A stretch of DNA of 64,000 nucleotides from Serinus canaria (lineage: Eukaryota > Chordata > Aves > Passeriformes > Fringillidae), in the NCBI RefSeq assembly GCF_022539315.1, contig NC_066322.1:16564765-16628764 (forward strand), read 5' to 3'. The notes under the pieces are model-generated. The model made no database searches, was not told where the DNA came from, and saw nothing but the letters and a program-made list of their open reading frames with translations. The number at the start of each line of letters is the position of its first letter. The first letter of the stretch is position 1. A program made the position numbers and the translations under genes. Of this stretch, positions 1 to 23,243 are shown piece after piece.

Positions 1-1932
1 GAAAGCTTCAACTTTATGCAACAGTAATAAAAATGAAGATTGTGTACAACAAACTGCACTATTAAACATATTCTCCAGTTAAGATACCCAATGACATTGG
101 GTATTTGAAGTAATCTCTGCCCAAATAGCAGTCACTGTCAGATTTTTTCACAAGAACATGACCACTTTACACTTGTAGTGCGTTGCTGGTTACAAATACT
201 TTTTAGTTCATAGTTGGAGCACATGAGCAAGTTCAAGACAATAATTAGCAAGAGCATAGTATTTCTTAAACTAAAAGGCTGATGTTCACAAAACAATCTT
301 AACCCAAGCTGCATATTATTACATCTGGTATGGAGAAATTACCTTATTGTGGTCCTGTACTTCATTGTCATCATTCTAGGAATGCATTTAAGACAGGATA
401 CCTAGAGCAGTTAACCTTTCAAATACTTAAGGCATGTTCTTACCTCTGCTGAAAATGAATTAAGGGGCCAGGATTCAGAAGTATATAGATGATTGCCATT
501 AACATCATAAAGATTGAACAATTTTGTACCTAAAGCATTTAGAAATTAAACATTCAACAGGTAAGTATTGAGCATGATTCAGGTGTATTATGGACATCCA
601 CTTCTGTATAATTATGACACACAGATGTAAATCTGAAAAATACAAGGGCGAAGATTAAAGGTGGTAGAGTGGTCATGCTCTGTGGAGTGCTAGGATCAGG
701 TGATGTTTATTTACTCATTATTTGAGTCTTAACAGTGACTCATAGATGCTACTAGAAAAAAAGAATAGTATCACATTGCAGCTCACTTAGTAACAGCTAG
801 GAATGAGCTGGAAAATGCCTCATAGGCTTCCATTTGAGCCGTATTGCACAATCCTGAACAATCCAGCTTCTGTCCTAAAATTCGGGTCTAGCTCTTGCTT
901 ACATAGTTCCTGCAGTCGGTAAGAAGATTGAAGTACAGTTCTGTAGCTAAATGTGGAGGGACAGTTAAGAGAAGACTATCCACAACTATTAATTGTTTCT
1001 CATGTCATACAGCAGATTCCTGCACTATGCAAATGTTCTTTTTTAACTGGTTGGACACATCTGCTATTCAGTATTTTTAAAAGTTCAGTTTTCATACTAT
1101 AGCTTAGTCCACAAAGTCCTTGCTTTTCACTGTTTGCTACAGCTTAATTTGGGTTAAAGTTTTCCACTGAAGTTTTGAGACAGGTGCTGGTATTGCTGCT
1201 AAACCATATAGACGACTTTAAGAAATTACAATCTAAAATTGTTGGCTCCCACAGGGCTCACCATACAATGACTTAATTAAAAATGTTGAACTACTTAAAC
1301 ATTCAAGATGAAAGCGTGAGGTAACAATGTGTAAACAGAATCTGATTTGTCTCATATTACAACCCATCCATTCTAGAATAAAATTCTAATTTTCCACAGT
1401 TAAAAATTATTTAGTGTGCAAATTCTGCCATGCCAAAGTATTAGTAAACTTCAGTCTCACAGTTCAGTTTATTCATAACAGCAGCTTGGACTTGGACACA
1501 TTACTTGCAGTAGTGGTGATTCTTCATAAAACTACTTAAGAAAAAAATCCTCTGCAGGTATTTCACAAGTGAGCAATGTTTTTCTCAGAAATGGAAGATG
1601 TTCCCTCAGCTGATGTGGTGGCACAGTAAACACTTTCATCCTGTTCAAGATTTGACAAAGTGCACAGAACAGTCAAGCATGCAGAGTTTTTGTTTCTGTA
1701 ACACAGCACTGAACACCAGAAGGCCTTCTGGCCTCTGCCGGGTCATTCAGTGGCATGTTTACTCTTTGACAGGCCCTGTCCTCAGTTACTGATGGAAGGG
1801 CAGGACTGAAAGAACCATTAATAAAATCTGAGTAAAGAAATATCTTTTTAAAAAGGTGCAGATTGTTTTTATCAAATATCTTAGGCCACCTCTAGTGGCA
1901 GGCATCAATATTCTCTTCTGCTGGTGGAGAAG
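1..1932 (-). other. DIPK1A: DIPK1A 3' UTR and downstream flank
   Basis: AT-rich DNA with no convincing coding exon on either strand. Minus-strand AATAAA poly(A) signals lie at 1468-1473 and 706-711; either could end the transcript, so the UTR limit is uncertain. In mammals RPL5 is the next gene on this side, but I recognise none of its exons here. Confidence 0.5.
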
Positions 1933-11512
<9,580 letters not shown>

Positions 11513-12139
11513 GGCAATCACACATCCCCGCAGCGGGCGGCGGTCGGAGGCGGAGCGGTGAGGAGCGCTCCCCCGCCTGCCGCCGCAGCCGCGCCGCCGG
11601 CTCCGCTCGGCTTAGCGGGGAAGAGCTGCCTCGGGCACCGGCGGCCGCCGAGAGACGGCGGCTGTCAGCGGGCAGGGCGGGCGGCTGCCGCCTCGGCACA
11701 GCTCGCGCCGCTGCCTGAAGGTGCGAACGCAGCAGCCGCGAGGGAGCGAGGCGGGGCTGAGGCGGCGAGGCGAGCCCCGCCCGCCCCGAGCCCCTGGGGC
11801 TGTCCCAGTCCCTTTTCCCCCTGCAGGTCCGACCGGAGCCCGAGGAGCCGACAGCCATCCCCGAGTTCCCCTCGTGTCTGCCAGAAAGTGCTCGGGGTGC
11901 TGTCTGGGGATAATTACGGAGAAGTCAGTTAATAAATAACGCGTGTCGTTTATTGCGAACAGGCTCCCATCATTTACTGGGTAGACTATTAAAACCAGCT
12001 GCAGGCTCCTTACAGTCCTTAAAAAAACCCTAACACCCAAAAAAAACCCATACAAAACGCCAGAAAAGAGTAGTTCCTCCAAAATAAGGAAGGAGCTTTT
12101 ACCGGGACACATATTAACACAGATGAACAAGTGGTTTAC

Positions 12140-12326
12140 GGTGAGGCTGGTAAAAACCGCCTGATAGGTTGCCCAGAGAAGCTGTGGATGTCCCAGTTGA
12201 AGGCCAGGTTGGACAAGGCTTTGAGCAAATTGGTCTACTAGGAGTTGTCCCTGCCCATGGCAGGAGGGTTGGAAAAAGGTAGTCTCTAAGGTTTCTTCCA
12301 ACCCCAGCCATTCTGTAATTCTAAAT
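12140..12326 (+). mobile_element. CR1 LINE 3' fragment
   Basis: Matches the well-known 3' end of avian CR1 elements: GGTTGCCCAGAGAAGCTGTG, then GGCCAGGTTGGACAAGGC, GTCCCTGCCCATGGCAGGAG, CTTCCAACCCCAGCCATTCT and a degraded ATTCTATGA-type tail. It is 5'-truncated, as is normal for CR1. The plus-strand orientation follows from the tail being on the right. Confidence 0.9.
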
Positions 12327-15300
12327 TAGTGCCAGAAAGTGGAGAAATGTTACCTATTTCTTCTTCACCAGGGGATCTCTCAGCCCTTCATACATTATGG
12401 GAAGCCTCAGTCCAATCGAAATTTGTGGGGACACTATAAAGTTCAAGTAAAATCATCCTTTCTTAAGCAAGGTGAGGGTTTTGCAAGCCTTCTTGTCTTT
12501 ATGACTTGATTGTGACTTCTTTTAATGCAGTGCGTGAGCAGAATCAAAGCCAGAAGCTGTGAGTCTCCAGTCCTGATGCTTTTTGTCTATGAGACTTCAG
12601 GCACAAAGATTATGCCAAGGTGTTGGGATAAAAAGGAGACAAACATAGCTTGTTATGGCTTTGGGTGTTCAGTGCACTTATCAAAGTACGTTGCTTTGAT
12701 GAAAAGACAAGTCACAAAATACTACTGTAAGGATAAGCTAACTCTTTTTGGCAGGGCTTACTCTTAAGGAAAGATGTATATGTGGAAACCAAATGTTAGC
12801 AGCTCACAAAGAATTTACAGATTTGTGCTTGAAGATTCAAGAACAGTCTGTGACTGTTTTTTGAGTAATATTATCACTGCCAGAGTCACCCTGAAGTATA
12901 AATCTGAAAATTAATTAGTAAGATTTGGCACTCCTGTAAAAGCAATCCTGGCTTTAGTAACAGCCAGTGACTCTCACAGGGTTTTCTTCCCTTCCCATTC
13001 AGCAGGCCCAGATGGCTGCGCTTTGTGCATCACCTCCCTCGGCAGTTCAGTGGTTTGCACGAGTTTAGCTGGGTTGTGGCCATGCAGCAGAACAGCAACG
13101 CAAGAGGAGGCCACAGAGCAAAACATTTTAACATTTTGCTGAATAATCTCAAGCCCTTACTTCATCCAGTGCTCTATGCCAAGCCTTGGGATGACAGGCT
13201 GGGAGTAATTGTGAAATGTCGGTGTTCCATATGGCTGGCAAGGATCTAAATGTTTCATTCCTGTTCCATCTAGATCCAAACAGCTCCTGGCATATGTTCA
13301 TTAGGGGATATATTTTTCACTTAGTACATGAGATCTTCATCATCTGTGGGAGCAGGTGCTTTATTCCAGCACTGAAATGTTTAGTGCTTCAAGTATTCTT
13401 TGTGCCCAGGCTTTGCTGAATGCTAAAAAATAAGGCTGTTTCAGCCTTTTTCAGTTACCTGGTAAATTCCTGGTTAAGCTTCAGGAGAGGCAACTCCCAT
13501 GAAAAGCAAGGCCACATAAGCCATGACAGTAATAGGAACCATGTAACATGCACTGACTTGGTGCTCAGAGGATGTGGAAACCCAAAGGAATATTCTAAAG
13601 ACTGGGGGGCAGATGCAGAAAAACCACACAGGTAGAACATAAGTCATATTGATATATTGTCTAGTGTACAGCCTTTCCATTCACACTTTTCCATTCTGCA
13701 GTTCACACATCATCCATTTTTGTAGGCCCACACCAAAGCTTTGGTATATATTAATGTCCAAGCAGTAGAAGTTATGCTGATTTATTGCTGTCTACTAATT
13801 CTTAAGTTTCCTATCCAGCTATAATAACACTAAATGTTATTCTAGTGATGTAGGGGTTTTGTATAAGATAGAAATCGACTGCTAGTTGTACAATGCTGTG
13901 TTAGTCACTCACAATGTCAAAAGGTAAATGTGGTTTTATAGTGGCCTCTTACATTCACCTGCAATTCCAGGACAACTTAGAGTGTATTACATATTAACAT
14001 AACTCAGAAAAACCAAAACATGCTTGCAAAGATTGAAGCATCCAGGAATTTTAGAAATATAAGGAATATGAGACAATATGAATATGAGACAAATGAAAAT
14101 ACTGAAAAGCTACAGAGAAGAATCTGAATTCTTCAAGATAGTCAGTGTAATGTGCACCTTTAAAATATAATAAATAATTTTATCCAATTTCTTTTGAAAG
14201 CAAGTCTCTGTAACTTGAGCAAGTAATACAGGTTTTAACATCACATGAAAGCTAAACATTAACTTATTGCTGTGGTGCTGGACTTGCTTCTTTCAGTTAT
14301 TTGAAGCAGCTGCACCCACATACTGATTTAACTCAAATGTTGTCATAAGAGACTCCATGGGAAATCCTCAGGGTTCACCCACTCTCCCCACCATCATATT
14401 ATATGCAGGGAGTCTCTGGCTAATGTTAATAACCACAAGACTCCTCTTTCTCACAGCAGCTTTACTAACTTCCAATCTGCCTAGCATGGCTTCCTAGATT
14501 AATGCTCTTTTGCTCTGGATATGCCTAAGAATATTCTATGATCCTGAGCAGCTACCACAGTCTTAAAGTATTACAGCACCAGTAGAATGTAATGCTCCAG
14601 CATTTGCCATTGCCTAGCTCTGTAGCTCCATTTAGTAAGTGTATTTACACAATATATAATATGGTAATGATTTAAAATAAGAATGCTCACATTTCCTAAA
14701 ATAAAGTCTAGAAAAATTTAGAGGTTTCTCTCTTTTTGTGCTACTCAGCTATCTACTTGCTCACATATCTGTCTAGGAGTCTGTTTTTATACAGACTACT
14801 TTCTTGGGCCTGTCTTTGTGGATGAGAACAAAGATCTAGGGACCCATCCAACCTTTATATCTAAACTTTCCCTCATGTTCCCTTCAGAGAGAGACATTTT
14901 TCCTTCCCCTTTGCAAATGTCTGTGAACTCTGACTTAATCAGTGTATTAGATTTAATTTTATCCTGATAGATTATTTCCTATTCACATTCTTACAAATGC
15001 TAATGCTTCTACAGCATGAGTAGGTGGAGCCACCTCTTGCCCAGAAAGCAGACACAGCCTGTTAAGGATTCCCATGTCCCTTAACTCGGTGTAAACAAAT
15101 CATTCATCTATTTGAGGAAATGGACTCTCCCAGCCAACAGGTTTCATTTCTAAGGCTCTATTTGCATGGTCACTTTAATCTCACATAAATCCACCCTGCT
15201 GCTGAGGCATATGGTGTCACCTTCTCTAGCTGTTGTTGCCTACCTTCTCCCTTGGGCTGGCACAAACATTTCTCTTGTTGTATAAAGAACTAAATCAATG

Positions 15301-18300
15301 ATTTAAACTAAAGACTAATCTTGACTCTTTTTTCCTCTGAGATAGGTTAGAGGCACTCCAGTTCCTTTCATCAATGGCTTAGACTTACACAGGAGCAAAA
15401 AGGTTGTTTATAACCACTGAAACCTTCACCTTATTTAAACACATCTCCTTGTAGTTTTACCATCAGATAAACTGTATAAATGTATGTGACTCCTTTGCAG
15501 CTCTTGACTGAGATTAGATACAATCAGTATTATTAAACATTCAGAGATACTGATTAATTTGACATACAAGTCTTTCCTTTGAGGGACACAATGTTTATTC
15601 TTTTATTCTGGTATATTTTTTAAAATTCAAAATATACTAAAAACATTGTGGTAAATAATATATTTAGAGTAAATAGGTCTTCAAAAATCCAGAATAGAAA
15701 AATCCTGTATACATTAGAGGACTAAGAAAACTCCATAAATATTGTACTCAGAAGTAAAGATTTGAAGGTGGTCAATTGCAAGCAAATGCAATAGAACAGT
15801 TTGCATTTATATTTGCATGTCTGTATTTCAAAGTCTACAAAGACAACACCATTCAGATTCAATAAACCAGTAAAATTAGGTTTCCTTTATACATATTTGT
15901 GCTTTCAAGTCTACTTCCTCTACTAATTGCTGGAGTTGTGAGGTTCAAGAATTTTACCCAAGATTAATTGAGGTTATATATTAAAATGCATGGTCAGAGT
16001 ACACTTGCTAGCATTAATCTATTTCTGGTTTGGAAAGCCTTTTAAAATTTTCAGATAACTTATTTTCAACATGGCTATTTTACTTAATTATCCCAGATGT
16101 TTCCTTCTTTGAATTAGAGGCAAAATAAAGTTATAATCTGCTCTGAATTTCTTTTACTTGAAGTAAAAGTCTTCTTTGTTCTGTTCTTTTATGCTTGTGG
16201 TGGTGATCTGTTAAAAACCACAAACATTTTATAATAGAAATGTTAGTCTTAATTCCTATTTATAGACATTCTAATAAGCAGCCTAGCTGGCATTTTCTTC
16301 ATGCCCTACTCCCATTTCCCAAAATTCCTTCCCCTGAATTAACACTTGCACCTTCCTGCTTACTTTATAAGGTAAAAGAGAGAGATAGAAAATATCCAAG
16401 TCCTAGCCCACACTCTTTAAAAAATCCTCTTAGGTTCTAAATTGTAGATTCCAGTACTGAAGCTGGTGCATACTGATACAAGGAGGTAAAGATGAGGAGA
16501 TGAGCAGAATTCACTTCAGAAAGAAGATGCTAATTTTTAACTCCTAAGGAAGTTTTGTATTGGAACAAATCCCCTAGCAGGGTAGTACAGGAGGTGCACT
16601 TAGGAGAGCTCTGACCTAAGTACAAAGCAGAAAACAGCTGCAATGGTTTAATGCATTGCTACCCCCGCTTTGTCCTGCCATCCCCTGTGCCCGAGGACAT
16701 TTCCACAACAGAACTCTTTCAGTTCACAGTCGAGCACATTTGCTTTAATTGCCTGAGAAGTCAGCTCCTGCTAAAATGCTAGACTGTGAAGCTCAGCTAG
16801 TGAGGTACAGCTCTGCCCTGCTTCTGCCAGCTATGGCACAGAGGAGAAGAATGGGCAGAAGAGCAACTACAGATAGCAGAGCTGCTGCGTGTAGCCCTTT
16901 CCTCGCTCATCCTCTACGACTTACACCTACTCCCATGCTGTTCTCTCACTTCTGCCATGCAGCTCTTTGTGTGGGTAAATGGTGAACTGTCTGCTGAACT
17001 CAAAAAGAACACAAAAAAAGAAAAAAGCCACATCAGTTCCCCATTTTGATTATGCATGCCACTGCAGAGTGCCATATTCAGAAATGCAGGAACACCTTGA
17101 CATTTGGAACAAGTAGCAGATACAGGAACTACTTAAAATGGGATATGATGAAAAGCACTTCAAGTCTGCCCTCAAACTGATGTGTCCTCATAATACATAC
17201 TCCAACCTAGTGATTTGTTGGGCAGAATGAATGAAACCTTGTGTTATGGAGGAATTTGAACTGCTAATCATTGTGTCAGGCCTTAAATCATACACAAGTA
17301 AATCTGCTTCAGTTCACAGGCTTTAATGAAGCTGGAAATCTGGCCCACAAGCAAGAATTAGTAGAGTGTAGTGGAATGGCTTATCAAACAGTCTTCATTA
17401 TATTGATAAAAATTAATCCAAACATAACACTTTGTCCTACTTTTTTGGCTACATTCAAAACCTCTATACACGTAATCCAGAAATTTTGAACTGAATTGTT
17501 ACAGGATTCTGGCAACACTCTTGAAAAAGCAGTAATGATTAGAAGAAATCTCTAGGAAATAAATGTTTCCTTTTAGAAAACCTCTAATTGTAAGTTATCA
17601 AATTTTAGGTAAAAATAAAATTAATGTATTTTTAGTAGTAGTTTATTGAAGTTGGCAATTTTGAGGTAATTTGTAATACACAAACTTTCTTAAAAAGCTT
17701 ATCATCACTTATGAAGGCCACATCTATATTACTAAAGTTCCAAACTCTTAATAAATATGTGTACAGCTAATCTACTTAAGTATTTATCATTGGGGTATTT
17801 TCCAGATAAAATAGTTTTCGCTTGCCTTTAAATAAACAAAACAACAAACAGACAGTCAGGTATATTCCTGGCACAAGCAGATGCCTTTTTCAATCCCTAG
17901 AGTAGGCAATGTATTGATTATATACTAATTAATTTCTGGAGCCTACTTCATGGAAAGTGCTGGGGGATTGTTGATCGAAAATGCCAGTAGGCATTAAGGT
18001 AGTAATTGAATTATTTTATATTTGTCAACATCTAAATTTCCATAGTACTTAGCAGGAATTCCCACTGTAAATAAAATTGCTAGAATTAAGTAAAACTATT
18101 TTATTCTTAGACTGATTTTTTTAGAAGGAAAAACGCTGTTTTAAGCAAAGTAGGGAGCTGCTTTCACACACACATTTTCTTACATCATTAAAAATACACT
18201 GGCAGAATAAATTCAGTAGTCTAAAATACATTCTTTGGGTTCTTTTCTGTGGAATAGTACATATTTCTGAACAACAGATTTTTTTATTCATCCATACAAC

Positions 18301-21300
18301 ATGGCAAAAGTGACAACACAATAAATGCCAAGTTACAGCATTTCTAAAGGTGTTTTCTTTTCCCTAAATGAATGACAAAAGGCAATTTGGAGCAGTAACA
18401 GTTTTAAATGCTATAAAATAAAAATTTAAAAATAACCAAGCTCATGTTAATATAGTGTGCAGTATTATTTTTAAGTCTATGCTTCATTATACTTCGAGGT
18501 AAGTATCAATACACTCATAGATTGACTATACCATACCAAAATGCTAAAAAATACCTTGTCAAATTAGGCTTATGCCAAGTTCTTACAAGGCTCTAAAAGT
18601 CTGGTGTTGCAGTTCTCATTGATCAGTTCTGCTACATGCTTTGACAGCAATACTGAAGTTCACAATAGAAGAATTTAATTTTGTATTGCCCCATCACAGA
18701 TCATTTTATTTCTGTATCACAGACACAGCATTCCACCCCTCCATCCATCAATATTATTCAATTGTTTTTAATTAGAGCTTATTTTTAACCTGGATTATAT
18801 CTATTATGAAATTTGCAGCACAGCTGAACCAAGTTTTTGCCTGCACTAAGTGTGTGTGGAGAGAACCCAAGGAGCAGACTGTGGTCAGAACTTATTAAAG
18901 CAGCCCAACTGCTGAAGAAAATGTACCAGGGAACTGAAAGCAAAGTAACTTTTTTTTTTGACTGTGTGGTATCTGTAAGAACATAGGCCTTAAAGACATA
19001 TTTTAAGATTGCCCAGTATGAATCTACATCAGAAATCATGCTGATTCCTTGTCTTTGGCTTAAAAGAAACCAAAGCTGCATTTTATATACAATCAAGTGT
19101 ATTAAAAATTGCTAAAATGTCTAAATATATAAAAAATAAGCTCTTGCAGTTAATGAAATATTTTATTATCTCAGAGAAAAGACACTGAACACATCTCTTT
19201 TGTGCTAAAGGGAATAAATTCAGTGTCATTATGGTGAACAGTGCAACTGTTGTGCCTGCCCTGAGTTCTCAGTGTACGTGTGTTCAGAGCCCTCTTTCCC
19301 TCTTTCCAATGACACCACCATCACTCAGACACAAGCTGCAGCAGATTAAACATCTTCTTTTGATTGAACAGGCAATCAGACCCTTTCTAGATCTTTTGTA
19401 TTACAGTGAAGCTGAACAAAAGGAAACAATTCACAAACCCACATTTCCAACCTACAACACCAATTTTGGTTGGGATTTGGGAGTACATCTGAAAAAAAAG
19501 AAGTAGTGGGTGAGGTAAACTGAAGACACAGAGAGTCTTTGTTAGAGCTTTACACCTCTAAGAAGGGTTAAGTGGTAGCTGGTCAATGCAGTCATTGTCA
19601 TTGACACAAATAGTGTGATTTCTATGAAAATATTTCAAATTACTACAGATACTTATTTTCAGTTTTGTCTAGATATTTATTATACAATTTGTTATATTTT
19701 AGGCTGACCTTGATATGAGATTTGCAGAGATTTCAATCAACTTATTTCTCTTTATACACACACAGACTTACTGGGTATTGACATTCCATCTTTTACCTGT
19801 TTTATCCCAGCTTCTTGTTCCCATTGTGCAATTGTCCACATAAAAAACCCTTCCACACAGTATTGTTTGAACCTGGACTCATTTACACAGCTAAGGATAT
19901 AGGTTTATACCTAGTTTTACTTCCAGTCAGACTCTAACCACAAATATAATTTCCCATCAGGAATCAATGGTTACAATTTCTTTTAATTTAAAACCAGAGC
20001 AGAGTGTAACTATTCAACTTTTCCATCTCTTTTTTTTTTTCCCTATCCATCTTCCCAGTCATTATGTGAGATTCAAAGTTGCTTCTAAACAGAAGAAAAA
20101 TACATTTTCAATAAATTTGCTGTTTCTGATTTTTAAAAAAAGTTTTAAAATAAGACCTGGATTTACAGGTCTAGCAAGTAAAGGTGCCCTTTTCACCACA
20201 GGCTATCCGTTAGTAATTAAATCACACCAGTAATCTGATACAGCATTAGATCTTTAGTAGCATGATAGCACTGTCACAGGCATTTTACATCCTAGAACCT
20301 GCAGTAAATTAAAAGTCCTTGGAGACCATCACTACTTGACCTTTTGGTCTGCTGAATTCCAGGCAAGGCAGAAAAAAATCAGCTCCACTTTTAGCAACCT
20401 CCTGCACATTAGTGCAGTGTCTTATCAATGCTTGCCTACATTTCCTCCTATCTTTGGCAAATACAGCTCTAGAATTGATGCTGCCTGAGAAATTAGAGAC
20501 AGCTGGTAAAGTTCCTGGGAGAGGCAAGCTGACAACAGTGTGCTGTAAGTTGAAGGAGAATTAATCTATAGCAAACTGACTTCTGACTTAGATAATCCTC
20601 ACACATGCTTATTAGGTCTTCCCTTTTGTGCATTGTCTTCTTTAATTTGTCTCAGCTTTTTAGGGTGTTTTCGTAATCACAAGCCCTTTTAATGTGGTGT
20701 TTCATGTCCCAAAGTTTTCTTCACATCTGCTTACAGCAGGTCTGGTATTCTCTTTTGCATCTCTCATGGGCAGGTGGATGGGCCTTGCCTGAGTGTAATG
20801 GGGCACAGCAGAGCCACCAGTACCCCTCCATGGCCAGCAGTGCTGTCCAGTGAGGGAGGCACGTGGCCCTCAGCCCATCAGGCTCAGCCCATTGCATGGC
20901 ACTTCTCAGCAGCAGTGAATTCACTGGGCCAGTGTGCCTGCTTGGCAGTCCTGCCTGGAAACTTCTGCTCCCCTCACACAAGAAGCAGCTCCTTTGTCTC
21001 ATACTAGAAATACTTCCATTGTTCACTTCATAAGCGGCCCATGACCATGGAAATGTATTGGGTATCTGAAAGAGATGGCAGCCCATGGGATCAAACTGAA
21101 GGTCAGCTTATGTTTCCCTTTTGGCTTGTTGTTGATGTTTCATCCTGTAACTTGAACACAGAAAGAAATAAGCCTTTTCTCTCTGCATTTCAACATGAAT
21201 TACCTCTTTTGCTACCTCAGTTCTGTACTCCCTTTTCAAGATGTATATGCTCTCAGCTCCTGAGCCCCTGAAGTCTTCAAGCTGACCTGTCTGCAAATAA

Positions 21301-21342
21301 ACCTATTTTTGCACACACGTGTATGTGTTATATATACATATA

Positions 21343-21896
21343 TGTAGCAGACGCAGGGCTGGCTACGGCTCCGTGGAGGGATGTTTAGAGATAGGTATTT
21401 GCTGAATCATAGGAATTGTACCAGGAGTCCCCACTCTGGTCCTCCTTATCTCTCTGTGACCCCACAGGCTAGTTTCCCTAACCCTTACAATTGGTCAGTT
21501 TTCAATCCTCCCTAACCCTATAAAAGAGGCTGTCTGGGCCCATTTTCTTCAGAAGAGCAGCTTCAAGACCCTTCGCAAGACCCTCAGAATAAACCATCGT
21601 GGAACACTCTTGGCCGCCTTCTCCTCTCTCATTTCGTCTGCCTTCCAGGAGCCGTGGCCAGCCGCAGCCCCTACAGCAAGCTAAGAGCTGAAATCACAAA
21701 AGCGCTGATTTTCACTAAGAGCTGAAAATCACTGAGCTTGCTCAGGGTCTCGGCTGTGCGGCAGTCTGGCCTAGGGCACCCCAGCCTCCAGAGGGCTGAG
21801 GTGTTCGGCCCTGGGCCGCTTGCCTGGGGCACTTACCCTGCGGGAAACCAGCTATCCGGCTAAGAAGCTAGCCCCTGTGGCTCCATTCATTTTACA
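21343..21896 (+). mobile_element. Solo LTR of an endogenous retrovirus
   Basis: A 554-bp element starting TGTAGCAG and ending TTTTACA, so TGTA...TACA terminal bases, flanked by a perfect 6-bp target-site duplication CATATA (21337-21342 and 21897-21902). Inside are an ATTGG box near 21490, a TATA box TATAAAAG at 21519-21526 and AATAAA at 21588-21593, in the order promoter, R region, poly(A) signal expected of a plus-strand LTR. No internal gag, pol or env sequence is present, so it is the product of LTR-LTR recombination. A 6-bp duplication is typical of alpha/beta-retrovirus-like (ERVK-type) integration; the family name cannot be assigned from memory. Confidence 0.9.
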
Positions 21897-23053
21897 CATA
21901 TATACATTAACGTTTTTCAGCAGGAGCAGTTCACTGAGCTGCCACCTCTGCATGGCTCCTGGCACAGAGGAGAGCCAGCATGTCCCTGAGCAGAAGTGAC
22001 TGCAACCTTAGATGGCAGCAGCTGTTGGGCAAATGTGGCTGAGTCAGGTAACTGTACCCTCAGCTACATCTGCAGAGAAAAGATGGATTTAAATCCCCTT
22101 GCTAGTGTTTTGCTCCCCACCCCCTTCTTCAGCTCAGGCCTCCCCTGCCTCTGGGAGGAGTAGGCTCAGGGGACTGAACAGCAGAAAACATTTTCACCAC
22201 TGTTGTGGTCTTAGCTTATACTGCTGAGGGTATGGAGCTGGTCAGAGGAGCACCCACGTGGGCTCGGTGGGAGCCATGGCAGCATACTGAGAGGGAAGCA
22301 GCAGGACTGCCAGCTCTTGATGTGCTTTGTAAAATTCACATTCCACCTCGTTGCAAAAGCTGGCAGAGGGGATGACTGGATATTTAACTAATATTTAGAG
22401 ACTCATCACAAAAGAGCATAGCACAAGATAAAAAAACCAAAAACCTGTCTGTTGCAGCAGCCCCAAATTTTAGGGATTGAGTCAGGACTGTATGGATGCA
22501 GATCTGCCTCAGTGCTGGTATGAAACACGCCAAAATAGAAAATAAGTGACAGATGTAATGAGAACTGATTTTCATCCTGTTTCTGTACACTTTTTTTTAG
22601 CTGAATGCAGATAAGGAATGCTGTGTTGGAACAAAATCTGGGCTTTCAGGCTGAGAGAACATGACATCCGTGTGGAGCAAGCAAAATACGTGTGTGACAA
22701 TAGCTACTACATTTGGATTAGCTAAAACAATGACACTTAGACTGCACCTTTTTAGTAAGCATATCAAAGTTAACAAGTGTAACAGTATGATTATTTCATA
22801 AGCATTGCAAGAATGAAGCATGCAACTGGTGACTTAGCTGGCATCTCAGCCTGGGACCACTTACAGTTCTTTCTGTGCAGCCCCCTGGGGCTGGCAGCAG
22901 AAGGGGGTACTGCCTTATTTTCTGCCCTCACAGCTGAATTTTCTGGGCTGCAAACAGCTCTTCAGCTTCTGCTAAGAGTTAGCAGGGTCCTGTCATTCTG
23001 TACTGTTCAAAAGTACCTTGTCTCCATCTTCATAATAAGAGATGCTATCAGGT

Positions 23054-23243
23054 AGGGAAAAGAAAAGAAAGAAAAGAAAAGAAGAAAAGAAAAGAAAAGA
23101 AAGAAAAGAAAAGAAAAGAAAGAAAAGAAAAGAAAAGAAAGAAAAGAAAAGAAAGAAAGAAAAGAAAGAAAAGAAAGAAAAGAAAAGAAAAGAAAGAAAA
23201 GAAAAGAAAAGAAAGAAAGAAAAGAAAAGAAAAGAAAAGGGGA
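23054..23243. repeat. GAAA/GAAAA microsatellite, 190-nt uninterrupted polypurine tract
   Basis: Only A and G occur for about 190 nt on the plus strand, built from GAAA and GAAAA units. The poly-Lys/Glu and poly-Phe/Ser ORFs over it are artefacts. Confidence 0.97.

Noticed and set aside
1..1900. Possible RPL5 exons, snoRNAs or tRNAs at the left edge (expected neighbour in mammals)
   Set aside because: No RPL5 peptide, box C/D or H/ACA structure, or tRNA A/B box pattern could be recognised.
20721..21086. 121-codon minus-strand ORF in the intergenic spacer
   Set aside because: No resemblance to a known protein, overlapping open frame on the other strand, and locally higher GC explains its length.
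21343..21675. A shorter LTR ending at CCCCTACA (21675)
   Set aside because: It also gives TG...CA ends, but its flanks do not match; the end at 21896 gives a perfect 6-bp duplication.
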